Assembly (NCBI RefSeq): GCF_947507565.1
Contig: NC_089180.1
Coordinates: forward strand, 3,472,001 to 3,536,000
Length of the DNA: 64,000 nucleotides
Source of the DNA: Oscarella lobularis
Lineage: Eukaryota; Porifera; Homoscleromorpha; Homosclerophorida; Oscarellidae
Direction of reading: 5' to 3'
In this document: positions 10,920 to 22,015 of the stretch, piece after piece
How positions within the stretch are numbered: position 1 is the first letter of the stretch
How the letters are laid out: each line of letters begins with the position of its first letter
Translations under genes and position numbers: made by a program
Notes under the pieces: model-generated
The model's input: the letters and a program-made list of their open reading frames with translations, nothing else
Told to the model about the DNA's origin: nothing
The model's database searches: none

Positions 10920-12979
10920 TATTTCTATATCTTTATTGAATAGGGCGGGGTTATGATAAGGTGCCAGGGCAAGAGATTTCTGCAGCCTTAGAGAGTTGGC
11001 ATTAACAACACACTCCGCGTCGGACGGTTATCGCATCTGCCTCCAGTCGCTCTCTGTTGACCGAAGTAGTTTTCGAGGGGGTCTTGCGAGATGCGTTCAC
11101 TCAGCACGAACAAATTAAGGCTGCTCCGATTCAGGTAAGGAAAAGAGGTACTCAGTCATTTCAACAAATGCTCTCACTATTTCAATGTATTACAATTGCA
11201 TTTCGTATTACAACAACTGCTCACCAGTCATTCTCCAGTCCTGGAGCGTCTCCTGACTAAGCCACAATCGATTCTTCGCGTGCTTTGGAACATCTTTCTG
11301 TGCGTCAACCCAATCGTCCCATTCATCCAAGTAAGTCAAAAAATCGTTCTTGAGCCACTAAAATAAAAGAATGACATGACTTTCTAGCTCTGAACACTTA
11401 AATTTTATTAATTTACTTGAATTCGTTCATCGTCTGGACGTCGATATTCTCTATGATTTGCTCGAGCAATTGACAGGGACCTGACGTTGAGACAGTCAAA
11501 TGCTCTGTTGAAGAACCGGCAGAAACGGGCGGTCTCGGTGCTTCCGTCGACTTTGTAGTGCTCGAGACCATTTGCAACGGAATCACTCAGAGTCTGCAGT
11601 ATGTTATAAATGTTAAGTCTGATTGAAAATTTTTCAGGTCAATTAGTACCTGCGCAGCAAGATCAACCCTCATTCGCGAGTAAGAATTGAGGCGGACGTG
11701 CTCTAATTTCAGCTTCTTCAACAGATACAATCTGGCTGCCGCCGAAGTCTCCTGACACTTTTTGTAAAGCTCCACAATGTGTTCCCAAGTGATCCACTGA
11801 TCGTTTAGCTAAGATTCAAACATGAGACAATTAGTATATATATAGATTGACACTCACTTTCATAGATCTTGTCCCGTTGAAAGGGTAGGAATGCGAAACG
11901 CAATTCCTAGTCGTCTTTAGAAGGTGAGGTGGATCGGATACGAAGAAGATCATCCGATCATCGTTGCTGTAAGGATTCGCTATCTTGAATAGTGGATCAT
12001 TTACTGGCCTTCTGGCGGCATCATGCATGCGGTAAAATTTCCGGTTGGGGCCAGCTCCGTCCGATGTGTCGCAGAGAACTTTGAACGATAGAATTTCCAA
12101 AATTTCTACGGCTTCCCACATTATGGACTTTAGATTTCTCGCGGAGATGCTCGTCGTGGGGAAGTGTGCCCTAGGTAATGAAAGTCCGGAAGTGATACCT
12201 TGAATCATGAGGACAAGCATGTTTGTGGCTACGTCGTTGATCGGTGTCTGGAAAGCTGCAGAATGGCTGAGAGACTTCTCCAGATCTCCCATTTCATTGC
12301 TGATTCGGCCAAGGTCAACAAAGCCGACAATCTCTTGACTTGTTTTGCGGTAGACCGAATCGTTTCTAATCTTCGTTTCGTCGAATACGAGGGCGACGTG
12401 TCTCTGTGCTTCGGAGCAGCCGTCAAGTTGTGCCTCAGCCAGCAGGTGGTCGTTAAGATCGTGGTGAAAGCCACTTTTCTGCTTTGAAAAATTGCTGTAA
12501 TCTTTAAGTGTCCGCTCTGACGGAAGTTGAATCACTCCAGCCGTTCGCATAATGTGATAGGCCGATGAGCTGGCCATCTTTAGGCTGAGCGCCAAACGAA
12601 TCATGACGGGATGCCATCTCATTCCCCATGCGCTTTTCGCGGAAGCGGACTTAAACTGCTGATCCCAAAAGAGTCTTCTGAACGTGCCCTTGGGATAGAT
12701 GTCGTCAATTTTTTCTCCTTGAGAATTCATTACTGATGTGACGTCGTCGTGCAGATCCTGCGGTAATGCAACGCATTTTTCTATGATTGATTTGGCAATT
12801 GACTTTCTCATTTGGGCCAGGTTGCGCTCTAGTGGCGGTTGCCCCGGCTCCCGTCGTCGCGCCGCCGCCTCTACTAGCCTCTGAAACCCAGACTGAGCCG
12901 CGCGTGCTAAAACTTGGTTTCTCAGTCTGGGCAACTTTGTACTGAGCGTCGGTTCCTTTGTCGTAATTGGAGTACCCAT
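10920..12979 (-). pseudogene. P-element-like transposase, near complete
   Basis: This is the best P-superfamily (THAP9-like) transposase here. Exons by splice sites and phase: 12979-11858, 11808-11650, 11593-11417, 11357-11225 and 11176 to about 10920. Exon 1 has LQLPS-type QLPSERTLKD (about 151-160), then HVALVFDETKIRND with acidic D200, then KVLCDTSDGAG (D304/D307), and FFVSDPPHLLKT with D349, matching the RNase-H-like acidic residues and the DPPH(L)xK motif. Later exons have RFFNRAFDCLNVR, WLKNDFLTYLDEW, LSQETLQDWRMTG and SQDPLENYFGQQRATGGR. There is no THAP finger at the N-terminus. Exon 5 has a one-base shift before the DPLENYFG motif and another after it, and the basic tail seen in other copies is missing. 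So it is close to intact but probably inactive. Confidence 0.8.
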
Positions 12980-13229
12980 TACGTCACTCTTTTCTTATTG
13001 GCACGCGACTTCCCGACCTCTGTTGGGAAGCAGCCGAAGACGTCATGGCCGCTAACGATGGCGACACACGTTGACCGACTTCTACGTTTAAACAAGAACG
13101 ATTGCTTCGTCCACCCATGGCTAACGCTAACGTTGCGCTACACGGTCCTAATTTGATAATGAAGTTCGTCGCTGATTGTCCACTCTCTCAGCGAGGCTCG
13201 TCGCTGATTGGTTTATTTTGCTGAGCGAA
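12980..13229. promoter_or_regulatory. Upstream region of the P-like gene
   Basis: Between the P-like ATG (12979) and the next P-like fragment. It contains the inverted pair CTTCCCGACC / GTTGGGAAG at about 13009-13030 and a direct repeat of TTCGTCGCTGATTG / CTCGTCGCTGATTG near 13165 and 13198. I see no TATA box. Whether the transposon end lies here is not clear. Confidence 0.25.
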
Positions 13230-13462
13230 CGTATTGGGTAAGATCCCTTAGAGAATTATTTTGGTCAGCAGCGAGCCCGATGTGGGAGGAACGACAACCC
13301 GTCAGTCGCGGAAAGCCTAAGCAACGCGGCGTCACTAAGAGTCTAGGGGTCTGTCGCTCAGCTGCCACTACGTGGAAATTTAAGTAGTCGTCGTCGCCTG
13401 TTTCCTGAAGAGATCGTAGACGCTACTCCCCTTCCTAAACGCCGCAAGAGCGATTGCTCGTA
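13230..13462 (+). pseudogene. P-like transposase last exon, convergent with copy 3
   Basis: The frame reads LLSERIG, then a stop where Q is expected, DPLENYFGQQRARCGRNDNP, SVAESLSNAASLRV, a stop, and the tail LPLRGNLSSRRRLFPEEIVD ending KSDCS and TAA at about 13460. This is only the last exon of a P-like transposase. The stop just before DPLE is a TAA in place of the glutamine codon found in other copies. The end faces the end of the minus-strand gene beginning at 13492. Confidence 0.7.
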
Positions 13463-13512
13463 ATAAGTATTATTGAAATAAAGAATCAGTATTATTGAAA
13501 TAAAGAATCAGT
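13462..13512. repeat. 22-bp tandem repeat with AATAAA between convergent genes
   Basis: The unit GTATTATTGAAATAAAGAATCA is repeated twice in the gap between the P-like stop and the copy 3 stop. Each unit contains AATAAA on the plus strand, so it probably served as polyadenylation signal for the P-like gene. Confidence 0.5.
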
Positions 13513-14460
13513 ACTCAAATTCTTGCAAAAACTCTTTCCTTTTGCTGCCAATGTCTTCTTTGCTGCCTTGTAGCGCTCCAGCCATAAAGATGCAAAAGAA
13601 AAGCCTCTTGTTGTAACCCAGACCTGCACCAGTTCCTGCAAGACTCTTTTTCTCACCTCTTCATTAGTAATTCTTGCGCCAATTCGATTCCAGCCACGTT
13701 GCACTTCGCGATCACAGAGAACAATATTCTCCGTGTCTTTATCCCGTTGATTGGCAAGTTGTCGAGGTAGAAATTCTCGAACGAGCGTTTCAAGTTGCAG
13801 AAAAAGAAGCTACACTTCGGTATTGACGCAAAATAGTCCACCTCTGTCGACCCTGCGAATCCACTCAACTGTGTACTCCTTCAGCAGTCCTTCAAGACTG
13901 TCAGGCTCATTCGCCTTAAAAAGTGACGCCAAGCACTCGACAATGAAAACACTGTCAGTATTTTCAGATTTTTTCTATACTTCGAAATTAGCTTAAAGAA
14001 GACGTAGCCAGCAGCAAAGCGCACGGCATTCTCCTTGTCATCCGTCAGTGGGCCTTGGTCAGCAGCTAAGATTTTCTTCTGCCGCGCGCTTTCGGCTTCT
14101 AAATCACGCATACTTGCCAGAAGCAGGTCCTGAAATACTCTTCGATTGACCGACTGTGACAGAAGGGGGGTCTTGATAGGGGATTCCCAAAGCGATGTAG
14201 AGACGCCCCCTCGTCTCCCGGAAACGCTGCGTCAACGAAAAGAAGACTGTGAGCACGTTCTCTAAAGCCTGACGCCTTCCCTTTGTGAAGCACTCGGCCA
14301 TGGAACGCTGCAGTTCGGAAGCAAAAAAACCGAAAACGTCGCTATCTGACGCTTCCAAAATTCTGCGCGCGTGGTCGTTTGCTTCTTTTTGACGACTTGA
14401 AGGTTTTTCACAGAGTTTTGCGGCGAGAACATCGTTGAGACCCTTGCGTACCGCATCCAT
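13492..14460 (-). pseudogene. Unnamed TE-linked family, copy 3 (RFAAGY / RGFS protein)
   Basis: ATG 14460 begins MDAVRKGLNDVLAAKL. The frame has SDSDVFGFFASELQRSMAECF (one-letter view trimmed here to the key DVFG and MAxCF), then a break near 14180 (YIALGIPYQDPPSVTVGQS), then LTDDKENAVRFAAGYVFFKL at about 14000-14060. A WIRRVDRGG block (about 13850) and VWVTTRGFSFASLWLERYKA follow, with a lysine-rich end (KKTLAAKGKSF). At least three frameshifts separate the pieces. The order of blocks is the same as in copies 1 and 2. The RGFSFASLWLE motif is the best preserved part of the family. Function unknown. Confidence 0.55.
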
Positions 14461-14528
14461 TTTCTTGTCCCACGCCTAGCGCATAAAAGTATCACGTGAC
14501 TACGGGAGTTGCCTATCCCCTTTCTCCT

Positions 14529-14540
14529 CTATCTATGCTG
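14529..14540 (-). mobile_element. Transposon terminus CAGCATAGATAG, copy 3
   Basis: Identical on the minus strand to the copy 1 terminus. GTCACGTGAT lies about 45 bp inside (near 14490-14500) and the ATG about 80 bp inside. Confidence 0.55.
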
Positions 14541-14599
14541 TAACGTCGTCGTCTATGACTCCATTTTGCACAAGCCTTATTTGGATCGCTTTGTGTGTC

Positions 14600-17459
14600 A
14601 TGTGTCATCACTGACGTACATTGTTTGAACGCACATTCGGGTACTCCGGAGCTTGTTCAAACACGCTTGCCGTGAGCCTCGTGGAGTCGTGGTAGCTCGC
14701 CACCGAATCGCGTGCTGTCGTTTCTCAACGACTCGACGGATTTCCTCGCCAATATTCGGAAGTACAATTCGGCTTTCAACATGACTTCCATGGGATTCAA
14801 TCAGATTCACTTCTCAGGAGGTTAAACTCCGTGTTTCAAGGTTCAAGGACAAGTATACCACCGAATTGGCGGCCTTTTCCCACGACAAAACAGCGGTCCC
14901 CAATTTGCTTAACTCTAATTTGTTGGTGACGAGCACATCGAAGCATTTCTACGAAACAGCATCATCCCAGGCCTCGATGATGACATTCATTTACACTTGC
15001 AGAGAATGTTGCACGTCAACAATGCTTACGTCCGCAGCTTGAAAAAAGCGCGCGATTTTTTTTTCCGAACACGGAGAGGAGTACAAATTGGGTATTGACG
15101 CAAATGAGCGACCCACTAACGCCCACCGAGGGCGATATAATGCTCCTTCCTGCGAAGAGGTTGCAGTGTTGATGGCAAACGAAAAATACGGCAGGAGAGA
15201 CAATGTTCTCCAGTATGTGGATGACGGACATCTCGACCGCATTTCAGAAACGCACCGAAGCTACGACCCTCTGCAGTATCCAGTTCTTTTTCCCAAAAGA
15301 GAAGACGGCTACTCGATTGACTATCGTACCAGCAAAGACCGAAAGGTATCCTCTATGCAATTCTACAGCCATATGCTTATGATTCGGCGACTACCTAACT
15401 TCAATACTTTGCACCGCTGTCGAAGGCTAATGCAGCAATTCGTCGTTCACATGTACGTCAAAGTCGAAACTGAGAGACTTAACTTACTCAGAAGAGATCA
15501 GAAAAAGTTAAGAGCTAAGACCTACTCCGACTTCACCGACGCTATACTGCAAAACGACGAAGATCCGGACAACATTGGACAGAAAATTATACTACCCAGC
15601 GCTTTTACGGGCGGGCCACGCTACATGCATCAACGCACCCAGGACGCAATGACCTACGTCTGCACGTTTGGGCGACCTTCTCTTTTCATTACGATGACGT
15701 GTAATCCAAAATAAAAAGAAATTAAAAATGAACTTTTCACAACGCAGATAGCAAACGACAGGCCGAACATCATTGCACGAGTCTTTAACTTAAAAAAGAA
15801 GGCGATTATGAAGGACTTGACGAAGAAGATTTTTTTAGAAAAGTTCAAGCGCACGTCTGCTCGATTGAGCGGCAAAAGAGAGGACTTCCACACTCTCACA
15901 CGCTGCTATGGCTTCAAAAACCAATACGCTCCGAAGACATAGAGATTCCATTATATCGGCTGAAATACCAGATAAGGCTACAATCCCTCGCCTATACGAC
16001 ATCGTGACATCCAACATGATACACGGTCCCTGTGGAGAACTGAATCCCAACGCCCCCTGCATGAAAGATTGACAATTTAGCAAGGGTTTTCCAAAGCAGA
16101 TTATTAGTGAAACGCAATACTCAAACGACGGATATCCCCTTTACCGCAGACGAAAACCTGGCGACGGCAGAAACACAACAACTCGAAAGGTGCTCGGCCG
16201 CGATGTGACTATCGACAATCGATGGGTTGTGCCATATTCACCGATGCTCAGCGAAATGTATGACTCTCATATCAACGTCGAGATTTGCAGCAGTGTCAAA
16301 GCAATTCAATACGTCATTAAGTATGTGAACAAAGGATCCGACATGGCTGCTTTTGCTTTACAAAGACGTAATCCGCGTGACGAAATAGACGTATTTCAAG
16401 CAGCACGATACGTCAGCTGCAGTAAAGCCTGCTAGAGACTACTTGGTCATAAAATAAAGGACCGCTATCCGTCCGTGACCACCCTACAAGTTCACCTTCC
16501 AAACGGACAGAGGGTCCTCTTTACCGAAGACACTGCCCTTGACGTAGCCCAAAGCCCGCCAAAAACTAAGCTAACGGCATATTTTGATCTCTGCCAAAAA
16601 CACCGACCTTCAAAAAGAACACCGATAATACCTGACCAGAAGTTTGTCTCTAATTTGCTCTACATTAACGTTCTTGAATTCTTTACCTGGGATGCACAAA
16701 GAAAGGTATGGAATCCCCGAAAACAAGGCAGACCTGCTCCGACTGCGGATGGACAACTAACCAGCTTCAAGAAGTCAGACGTCATCGGACGCATGTACAC
16801 CATCCATCCCAACCAAAGTGAATGCTTCTTTGTTCGTTTACTTCTTCACCACAAAACGGGAGTCTACTCTTTTGATCATCTCAAAACAATTGACGGCGAA
16901 ATCAGAGTCAATTTTCGTGAAGCCTGTCGATCGATGGGACTCCTCGAAGACGATGCGCACTGGTCAACTGCAATGCAAGAAGCTGCTCTGTACGCCACAG
17001 CAAGTGCTTTGCGAACACTATTTGCCGTAATTCTTACCACCTGTCAGCCCTTTTAGCCGAACTCTGGGAAACTTACAAAGAATCGATGACGGAAGACATC
17101 CGCCACCGGTCACGCCAGATGACGTCTCAACTACCATCGGCGCAGGAATTCACTGATGCAATGTTCAACGAAGCCCTTACCAGACTTGAAGACATCGTCT
17201 ACCGAATGAGCGAAAGAAATTTAGAAAACTTTGATTTGCCTACTCCCTCCAGAAAAGGAGCAAGAACTCTCTCTAACGAAATGATTAACGAAACGTCGTA
17301 TAACATTGATGAACTCCAACAACTAGCTGCAGATGGCGAAGTCGCTATGACAGCAGATCAAAAAATAATCTACGACCGAATCAGAATTCTTATTACCGAA
17401 AACAGAGGCGGTTTCCTCTTTATTGACGCTCCTGGAGGCACTGGAAAAAATATCTAATC
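14600..17459 (+). pseudogene. Helitron Rep-helicase, decayed and truncated
   Basis: Helitron-type Rep protein read in order: FLANIRKYNSAFNMTSMGF near 14730; SETHRSYDPLQYPVLFPKRE (15244-15303); FGRPSLFITMTCNPK ending in a stop at 15712; a [11 protein letters not shown] block near 15880, the HUH-type metal site (here H-S-H); then VVPYSPMLSEMYDSHINVE and YVIKYVNKGSD near 16305-16340, the stretch that carries the catalytic tyrosines; and FREACRSMGLLEDDAHW near 16915. A second frame, 17086-17459, ends with the helicase P-loop APGGTGK, after which a one-base shift and a minisatellite break the gene. At least three stops replace conserved residues. No PIF1-type helicase body is left. Confidence 0.85.
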
Positions 17460-17482
17460 ACCATCGCATTCATATATTTACG

Positions 17483-17860
17483 GGCAGTCTGAGACCCCTA
17501 CTGACACCTACTGAGACCCCGTCTGAGACCTACTGAGACCCCGTCTGAGACCCACTGAGACCCCGTCTGAGACCTACTGAGACCCCGTCTGAGACCCATC
17601 TGAGACCTACTGAGACACCATCTGAGATCTACTGAGATCCCTACTGAGACCTGCTAAGACCCCATCTGAGACCTGCTGAGACCCCATCTGAGATCTACTG
17701 AGATCCCTACTGAGACCTACTGAGACCCCATCTGAGACCTGCTGAGACCCCATCTGAGATCTACTGAGATCCCTACTGAAACCTACAGAGACCCCATCTG
17801 AGACCTGCTGAGACCCCATCTGAGATCTACTGAGATCCCATCTGAGACCCCCACTGATAT
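17483..17860. repeat. CTGAGACC minisatellite with 66-bp higher-order unit
   Basis: Units such as CTGAGACCTA and CTGAGACCCCGT (10 and 12 bp) alternate. In the second half a longer unit of 66 bp, marked by GAGATCTACTGAGATCC at about 17625, 17691, 17757 and 17823, repeats. The open minus-strand frame here is only a product of the repeat. Confidence 0.85.
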
Positions 17861-18147
17861 TTTGGCAAAGACAGTGAGAACGCGACAAGTTTTCCGTTAA
17901 TTTAATTTAGACATTTATGACGTTACACAGTTAGCATGCACAAACACATGAAAATTGTTCATTGATATACGCATAGAATTCTACCAGTTTCACTTTATTC
18001 GCTGACAATCGTCACATTCAAATTTTTTCACCTTTTTTTTTATTCCAACGCATGGATAATAGAACCACTACCCGCATAAATCACATGCAATCATTCGCGT
18101 CGCAAAACTTTCAACCTGTCGGCAGATACAGTGAATTGGCATTCTAA

Positions 18148-18985
18148 TCACTTTTCTCTCCGCTCGATGCCTGGTCGCCTGCTTTTTTTAGGAAAGGACG
18201 TGAAATGTCCTTTGTTCAAACAATGGGCAAGGTGATTGCGAAGCGCCGCCTGCTGAAAGGTAAACTTTTCGGGATCATTTCCAAGGGCAACTTCGACGAG
18301 GAAAGCGACGGAGAATGGCCCGCAATCAGATCCTCCTTGCTGTTGTTGTACCTGTACCACATTTACGTCCAAGTAGTCTTCATCCGTTCTGTATAGGGCT
18401 GCAAGTTGTTGTTGCAGCGAATTGGATAGGCGGCCCGAAAACAAGCTGTCAAACAGAAAGACTTTTCCGTTCTCATCGGACGTAGTTGCGACCCAGTGGA
18501 TATTTGACAGATTGATAATCTGTAAATTTTTCCTTCGCACAACAATAAATTGCAGTGCTGGGCCCAGCGCCGTGTTTTGAAAGCCTTGCCATTCCCCGCT
18601 AAACTGCTTTGCCATGAGCTCTTGGCTTTCGTTCATGACGTCGCTTGAAAGCCACACTAACCGATTCTTGACCCAGGGAATTTTATCAATGGCGTCTTCG
18701 ACAATTACAACGTCGTCATCATCATCATCATTAGCTCCCGGGCTGCTGCATTTTCTTTTCATTTCTCTTTTTTGCCGTTGGCTTGCTAAACGCTTTCGAA
18801 TTGTAATTGCTTGAGACGAAGAAGACGGACGCGGCGAAGACGGACGCGGCAAAGACGGAGGCGGAGAAGACGGAGGCGGCGGAGACGGAGGCGGCGGAGA
18901 AACGAAGGCGGCAGAGAAGACGGAGGCGGCAGAAAAGACAGCATAGAAGACGGAGGCAGTGGAGGAGGAATAGATAGAAAATTTG
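18148..18985 (-). CDS. Ulp1-like (C48) cysteine protease of a mobile element
   Basis: The C-terminal 150 residues show a Ulp1/SENP fold signature: QIINLSNIHWVAT with the catalytic His before Trp, FLFDSLFSG with the Asp, and VVQVQQQQGGSDCGPFSVAF with the Gln and Cys of the active site; all key residues are present. These enzymes cut SUMO or related peptide bonds, and stand-alone or fused copies are carried by many DNA transposons. The N-terminus is acidic (a run of Asp near 18720) and runs upstream into a GGCGGAGAC repeat that shifts frame, so the start is not certain. It may be ATG 19034 or 19031 (CVDESAAMMSSG). It lies just downstream of, and on the same strand as, the NRF1-like gene. Stop is 18148-18150. 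Confidence 0.75.
18812..18962. repeat. GGCGGAGAC-type minisatellite in the protease N-terminus
   Basis: Repeats of GACGGAGGCGGCGGAGAC and GACGGACGCGGC make the Arg/Leu-rich frames seen on both strands. Length change here would shift the N-terminal frame of the protease. Confidence 0.7.
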
Positions 18986-19091
18986 ATGCGGTATCGAACG
19001 CATCATGACCACTGCTCATCATTGCTGCTGACTCATCTACACATTTATTTATGCAACACAATAGGTCAGATTAGTGTTCGTGAAATTTACC

Positions 19092-19665
19092 TTATCGGTG
19101 CTTAAGATAACATTTCACAATATTCCTGAGTATTGTAGTCCAAGTCGTGGTTCGCTTGTCCGCCTCTCGAAAATCTTGACTGGGATTTTTGTAAGGGAGT
19201 CCATCTGGCCACCACCTTGGCTTTTTGGACTCGTCGTTCCAAAGCGGTTTACCTCTACCAGTGGTGACCTTCACTAATTTTGGAATCAGTGATTTCAATT
19301 CTTGGATCTTCATGTCATCTGGCTTGACAGGTATGCGCGGCAGCGTTGTTGATTTCTCGTCGTCGTTGTCATCGTTGCAATGTCCATGCTCCGTTGACAA
19401 CAATTTATGAAGATTTCTACGGTTTTCATCAATCCCACGTTGAACAAAATCGGCCAATAATTCGTCACCGTGAAAGTCGAGAGACGTACAGTTTTTTGCA
19501 TACACGGCGCAAGCGACTTGACCTGTACCCTGGAGGAAATAATTGATATGATGGATCACGACATGCACTTATTAAGAGAACTTCACACACCGCCATGTAG
19601 CTATCGACAGCCGCTTTTAGCCTCTCTTCCAAGCGTCGTCGCTTTGCTGCTAAGGATTCTGGCAT
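19092..19665 (-). CDS. NRF1-like DNA-binding-domain protein
   Basis: Exon 1 is 19665-19591 (MPESLAAKRRRLEERL...), exon 2 is 19529-19092, and the 61-bp intron starts GTGTGT and ends CTCCAG with phase 0 kept, giving about 170 residues. The C-terminal part has IPKLVKVTTGRGKPLWNDES and PRWWPDGLPYKNPSQD. The GKPxW...P-x-WWP-x-x-(I/L/V)P-(W/Y) pattern is that of the DNA-binding region of nuclear respiratory factor 1 / erect wing. Full NRF1 is much longer, so this is a short relative, probably a DNA-binding accessory protein of a transposon. The gene is divergent from the SWIM/CxC gene with about 108 bp between the start codons. No stop or shift is visible. Confidence 0.6.
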
Positions 19666-19773
19666 GCCTTTAGAACTTTGGGACAGCTTCAAACTTTGGA
19701 AAAAATTTTTATAACTGCGCCGTGTGCCAGAAATGCGCATGCGCTAAAAGGGCTTTACTCGCGCGCTATCATT
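19666..19773. promoter_or_regulatory. Bidirectional promoter between NRF1-like and SWIM genes
   Basis: 108 bp between two divergent start codons. It contains TGCGCATGCGC (19733-19743), close to the palindromic NRF1 consensus GCGCATGCGC. So the NRF1-like protein could bind its own promoter. This is inference from motif identity. Confidence 0.5.
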
Positions 19774-21964
19774 ATGTCGAAGGAACGCAGTTTTCACATT
19801 GGGATGACTGCAACGCAAGTCACGTTAAATTCGTCAGTGGAACTCAGGCAGGACGTCGACAACCACCTATTGCAAAAGAACGGAACGACAAAACTTGCTC
19901 CGTCTCTACCTGTTCAACCTGTACTGCGTACTACCATTGTCAAACAAGACGAACGTTTGCACACATCGTTTGTGCCAGTATCGACATTACCTTTGCTGAC
20001 AAAGCCCTCGATGGATGTCAGGAAAGGTAGCAATAGAAGCCTCTCTATAAGAAACAAAACAACAATGGCAGCGTTACCTAAGGCAACATTTGCGATTGCA
20101 AAATCTGAAATGGCTTCTAAATTAAGGGAAGGACGAGTAGGGCCAATTAGAATACGTACGACGAAAAGAACATTCGATTCACCGTACAAACGTGAAAGTA
20201 GTTCCTTAATACCGGTTAGCTGAATATGCGCGTGCATTACGGAATGATTGACTGTGCAATTTCTTTCCGTTTTTAGAAGCAGTCATCATTCATTGCTCTC
20301 AATAGGGCGGAAACATACATCATGGAATTGCGAAGGTCAAGAAAGCTTGTTCGACTATCAATACCTGGCTGGTATCCTTTCGCTGAGGAAGCAAGCGAAA
20401 CAACTGTCAGTAAACGATATGTCCTCGTTCATCTGGACGCTACCACCTCAACGTGCACCTGCACAGCACTAAACACATCGCATTGCGTGCACATAAAAGT
20501 TGCAGAAAAAATTTTTGGAACGTCTTTTGAAAACGACCACCAATACCATTACAAGTCCACAGCTGAGGGAAACGTTGCTGTCGACAAAGCAACAGAAAAT
20601 GTGTACGCCGTATTTGATGGCATCCGGTACAGCGTGATATACAAGAAAAGAAACGGCAACCTGCATTGTTCTTCCTGCACCAATATACCACAACGGTGTA
20701 AACACACAAAAATTTTTATTGAATGGGCCGAAATTAATGATGTGCCCCTGTGTGACGCTCCTCAAAGTGAGAACCCAGAAGTCGCTGAGAGACTTTGCCT
20801 GTCAAAGATGCACCTGACATATCCGCCATCACCGCAACAGCAAAAGCTATTCAAAAAAATTTCTCAAACAGTTGCGCTATTCAGCAGCAAGAAAACGTTA
20901 GCACCGGACATAGAGTTTGGAAAAGAATTCTGTCAGCATGAAAACAAGTGGTCGACAGTTGATCCAATAGTTAATAATTGGATTAGATGTGAAAAACCGA
21001 CATTGTACTTGCTACATAACACAGAGAAATTATCTGTTGCAGGTTAGAAAGGGTATTTACATTTCTGCCTTAATTAACATGTTAACGATGTTGTTGGTAG
21101 TGTGCTACAGAAAAACCGTAGGTGAGTGCTCCTGCATTTTGGATTACGACGGAAAAGACGACGCAGTTATGAATGTTGATAGAAGGCACCTAGTCCATCA
21201 TCAACTACTCTATCACTACCTTCATCTCATGATGGAAGGCCGGAATCCGCTTGCTGCATTCGGGAGGTAAAGTAAACCAATGAAAGTAAAAAAATTAACT
21301 ACGGACAGCATATACATATTTCTGCAGGACTCTGCAGAGAGATTTTACCGTTATGCTGGACAACGATGCAATTCCGTACCACATCTTGAGAAAGGCGTGG
21401 CTAGGATTTATTTACGGGATGACTAACAACCTCGACGCAAAACGCCTATTTAGTTGTCCAGAATGTGGACAATACCCAAAAGCATTATCATTCGATTGCA
21501 TGACACTAGGTTGCCGGAGGGACTTGATGACAATGATGCAAGATAACGAAGAAAGGGACATTCATGACGTACAACCCGAAGTACGAGGTAGCATCTATCA
21601 ACAACGAGTGTGCATTGTCAGTTCAAAAGCCAGGAAGTTACTTTCGCAAATGGCAAAGACAGGGAGGCATCTAGACAAAAGTGAATTTGCTACATTACTA
21701 TCTGAGTTACGAAAAGGGAACCTTCACACTCTTGTGCCACTTCTGACATATTTGCGTGAAGACATTATGGTCATTGCTGATCCATTTGCAGATTTATTTA
21801 GAAACGTAGCAAAGGCGTCTTCGGCAACCGGATTGGTGCAAATGTCTGGATCAGACCGCGATTCTGTGCGTGGAAGACGCATAGCCTCTAAATTCTGCAA
21901 GAAAGAAGAAATCTCGTCTGAAGAATTGAAACTGCTACTGAAAGTCGCACCCTGCATTGCCTAA
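19774..21964 (+). CDS. SWIM zinc finger / CxC-type transposon protein, four exons
   Basis: Exons 19774-20214, 20277-21042, 21101-21266 and 21328-21964 join in phase to one frame of 669 residues with introns of 62, 58 and 61 bp; two donors are GTTAG. A SWIM-type finger lies near residues 205-220 (CTCTALNTSHCVH, pattern CxC-x7-CxH), with a second cysteine cluster (CSSCTNIPQRCKH) about 70 residues on. Exon 4 has FSCPECGQYPKALSFDCMTL at about residue 500, a CxxCGxxP...D pattern that I associate with KDZ/Zisupton-type or HMGXB3-like proteins. The C-terminal part is helical. I see no complete RNase-H DDE set, so this may be a partner rather than the transposase. It is the only long multi-exon element gene here without a visible lesion. 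Confidence 0.6.
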
Positions 21965-21980
21965 GGGTTAGGGTTAGGCC
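21960..21980 (+). repeat. Short telomere-like TTAGGG tract
   Basis: TAAGGGTTAGGGTTAGG follows the stop codon of the SWIM gene, only about three units long. It may be an internal telomere-like patch or a chance of composition. Confidence 0.35.
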
Positions 21981-22015
21981 ATTGATGGCAAAAACGACGC
22001 AAGGTTCAAGAGAAA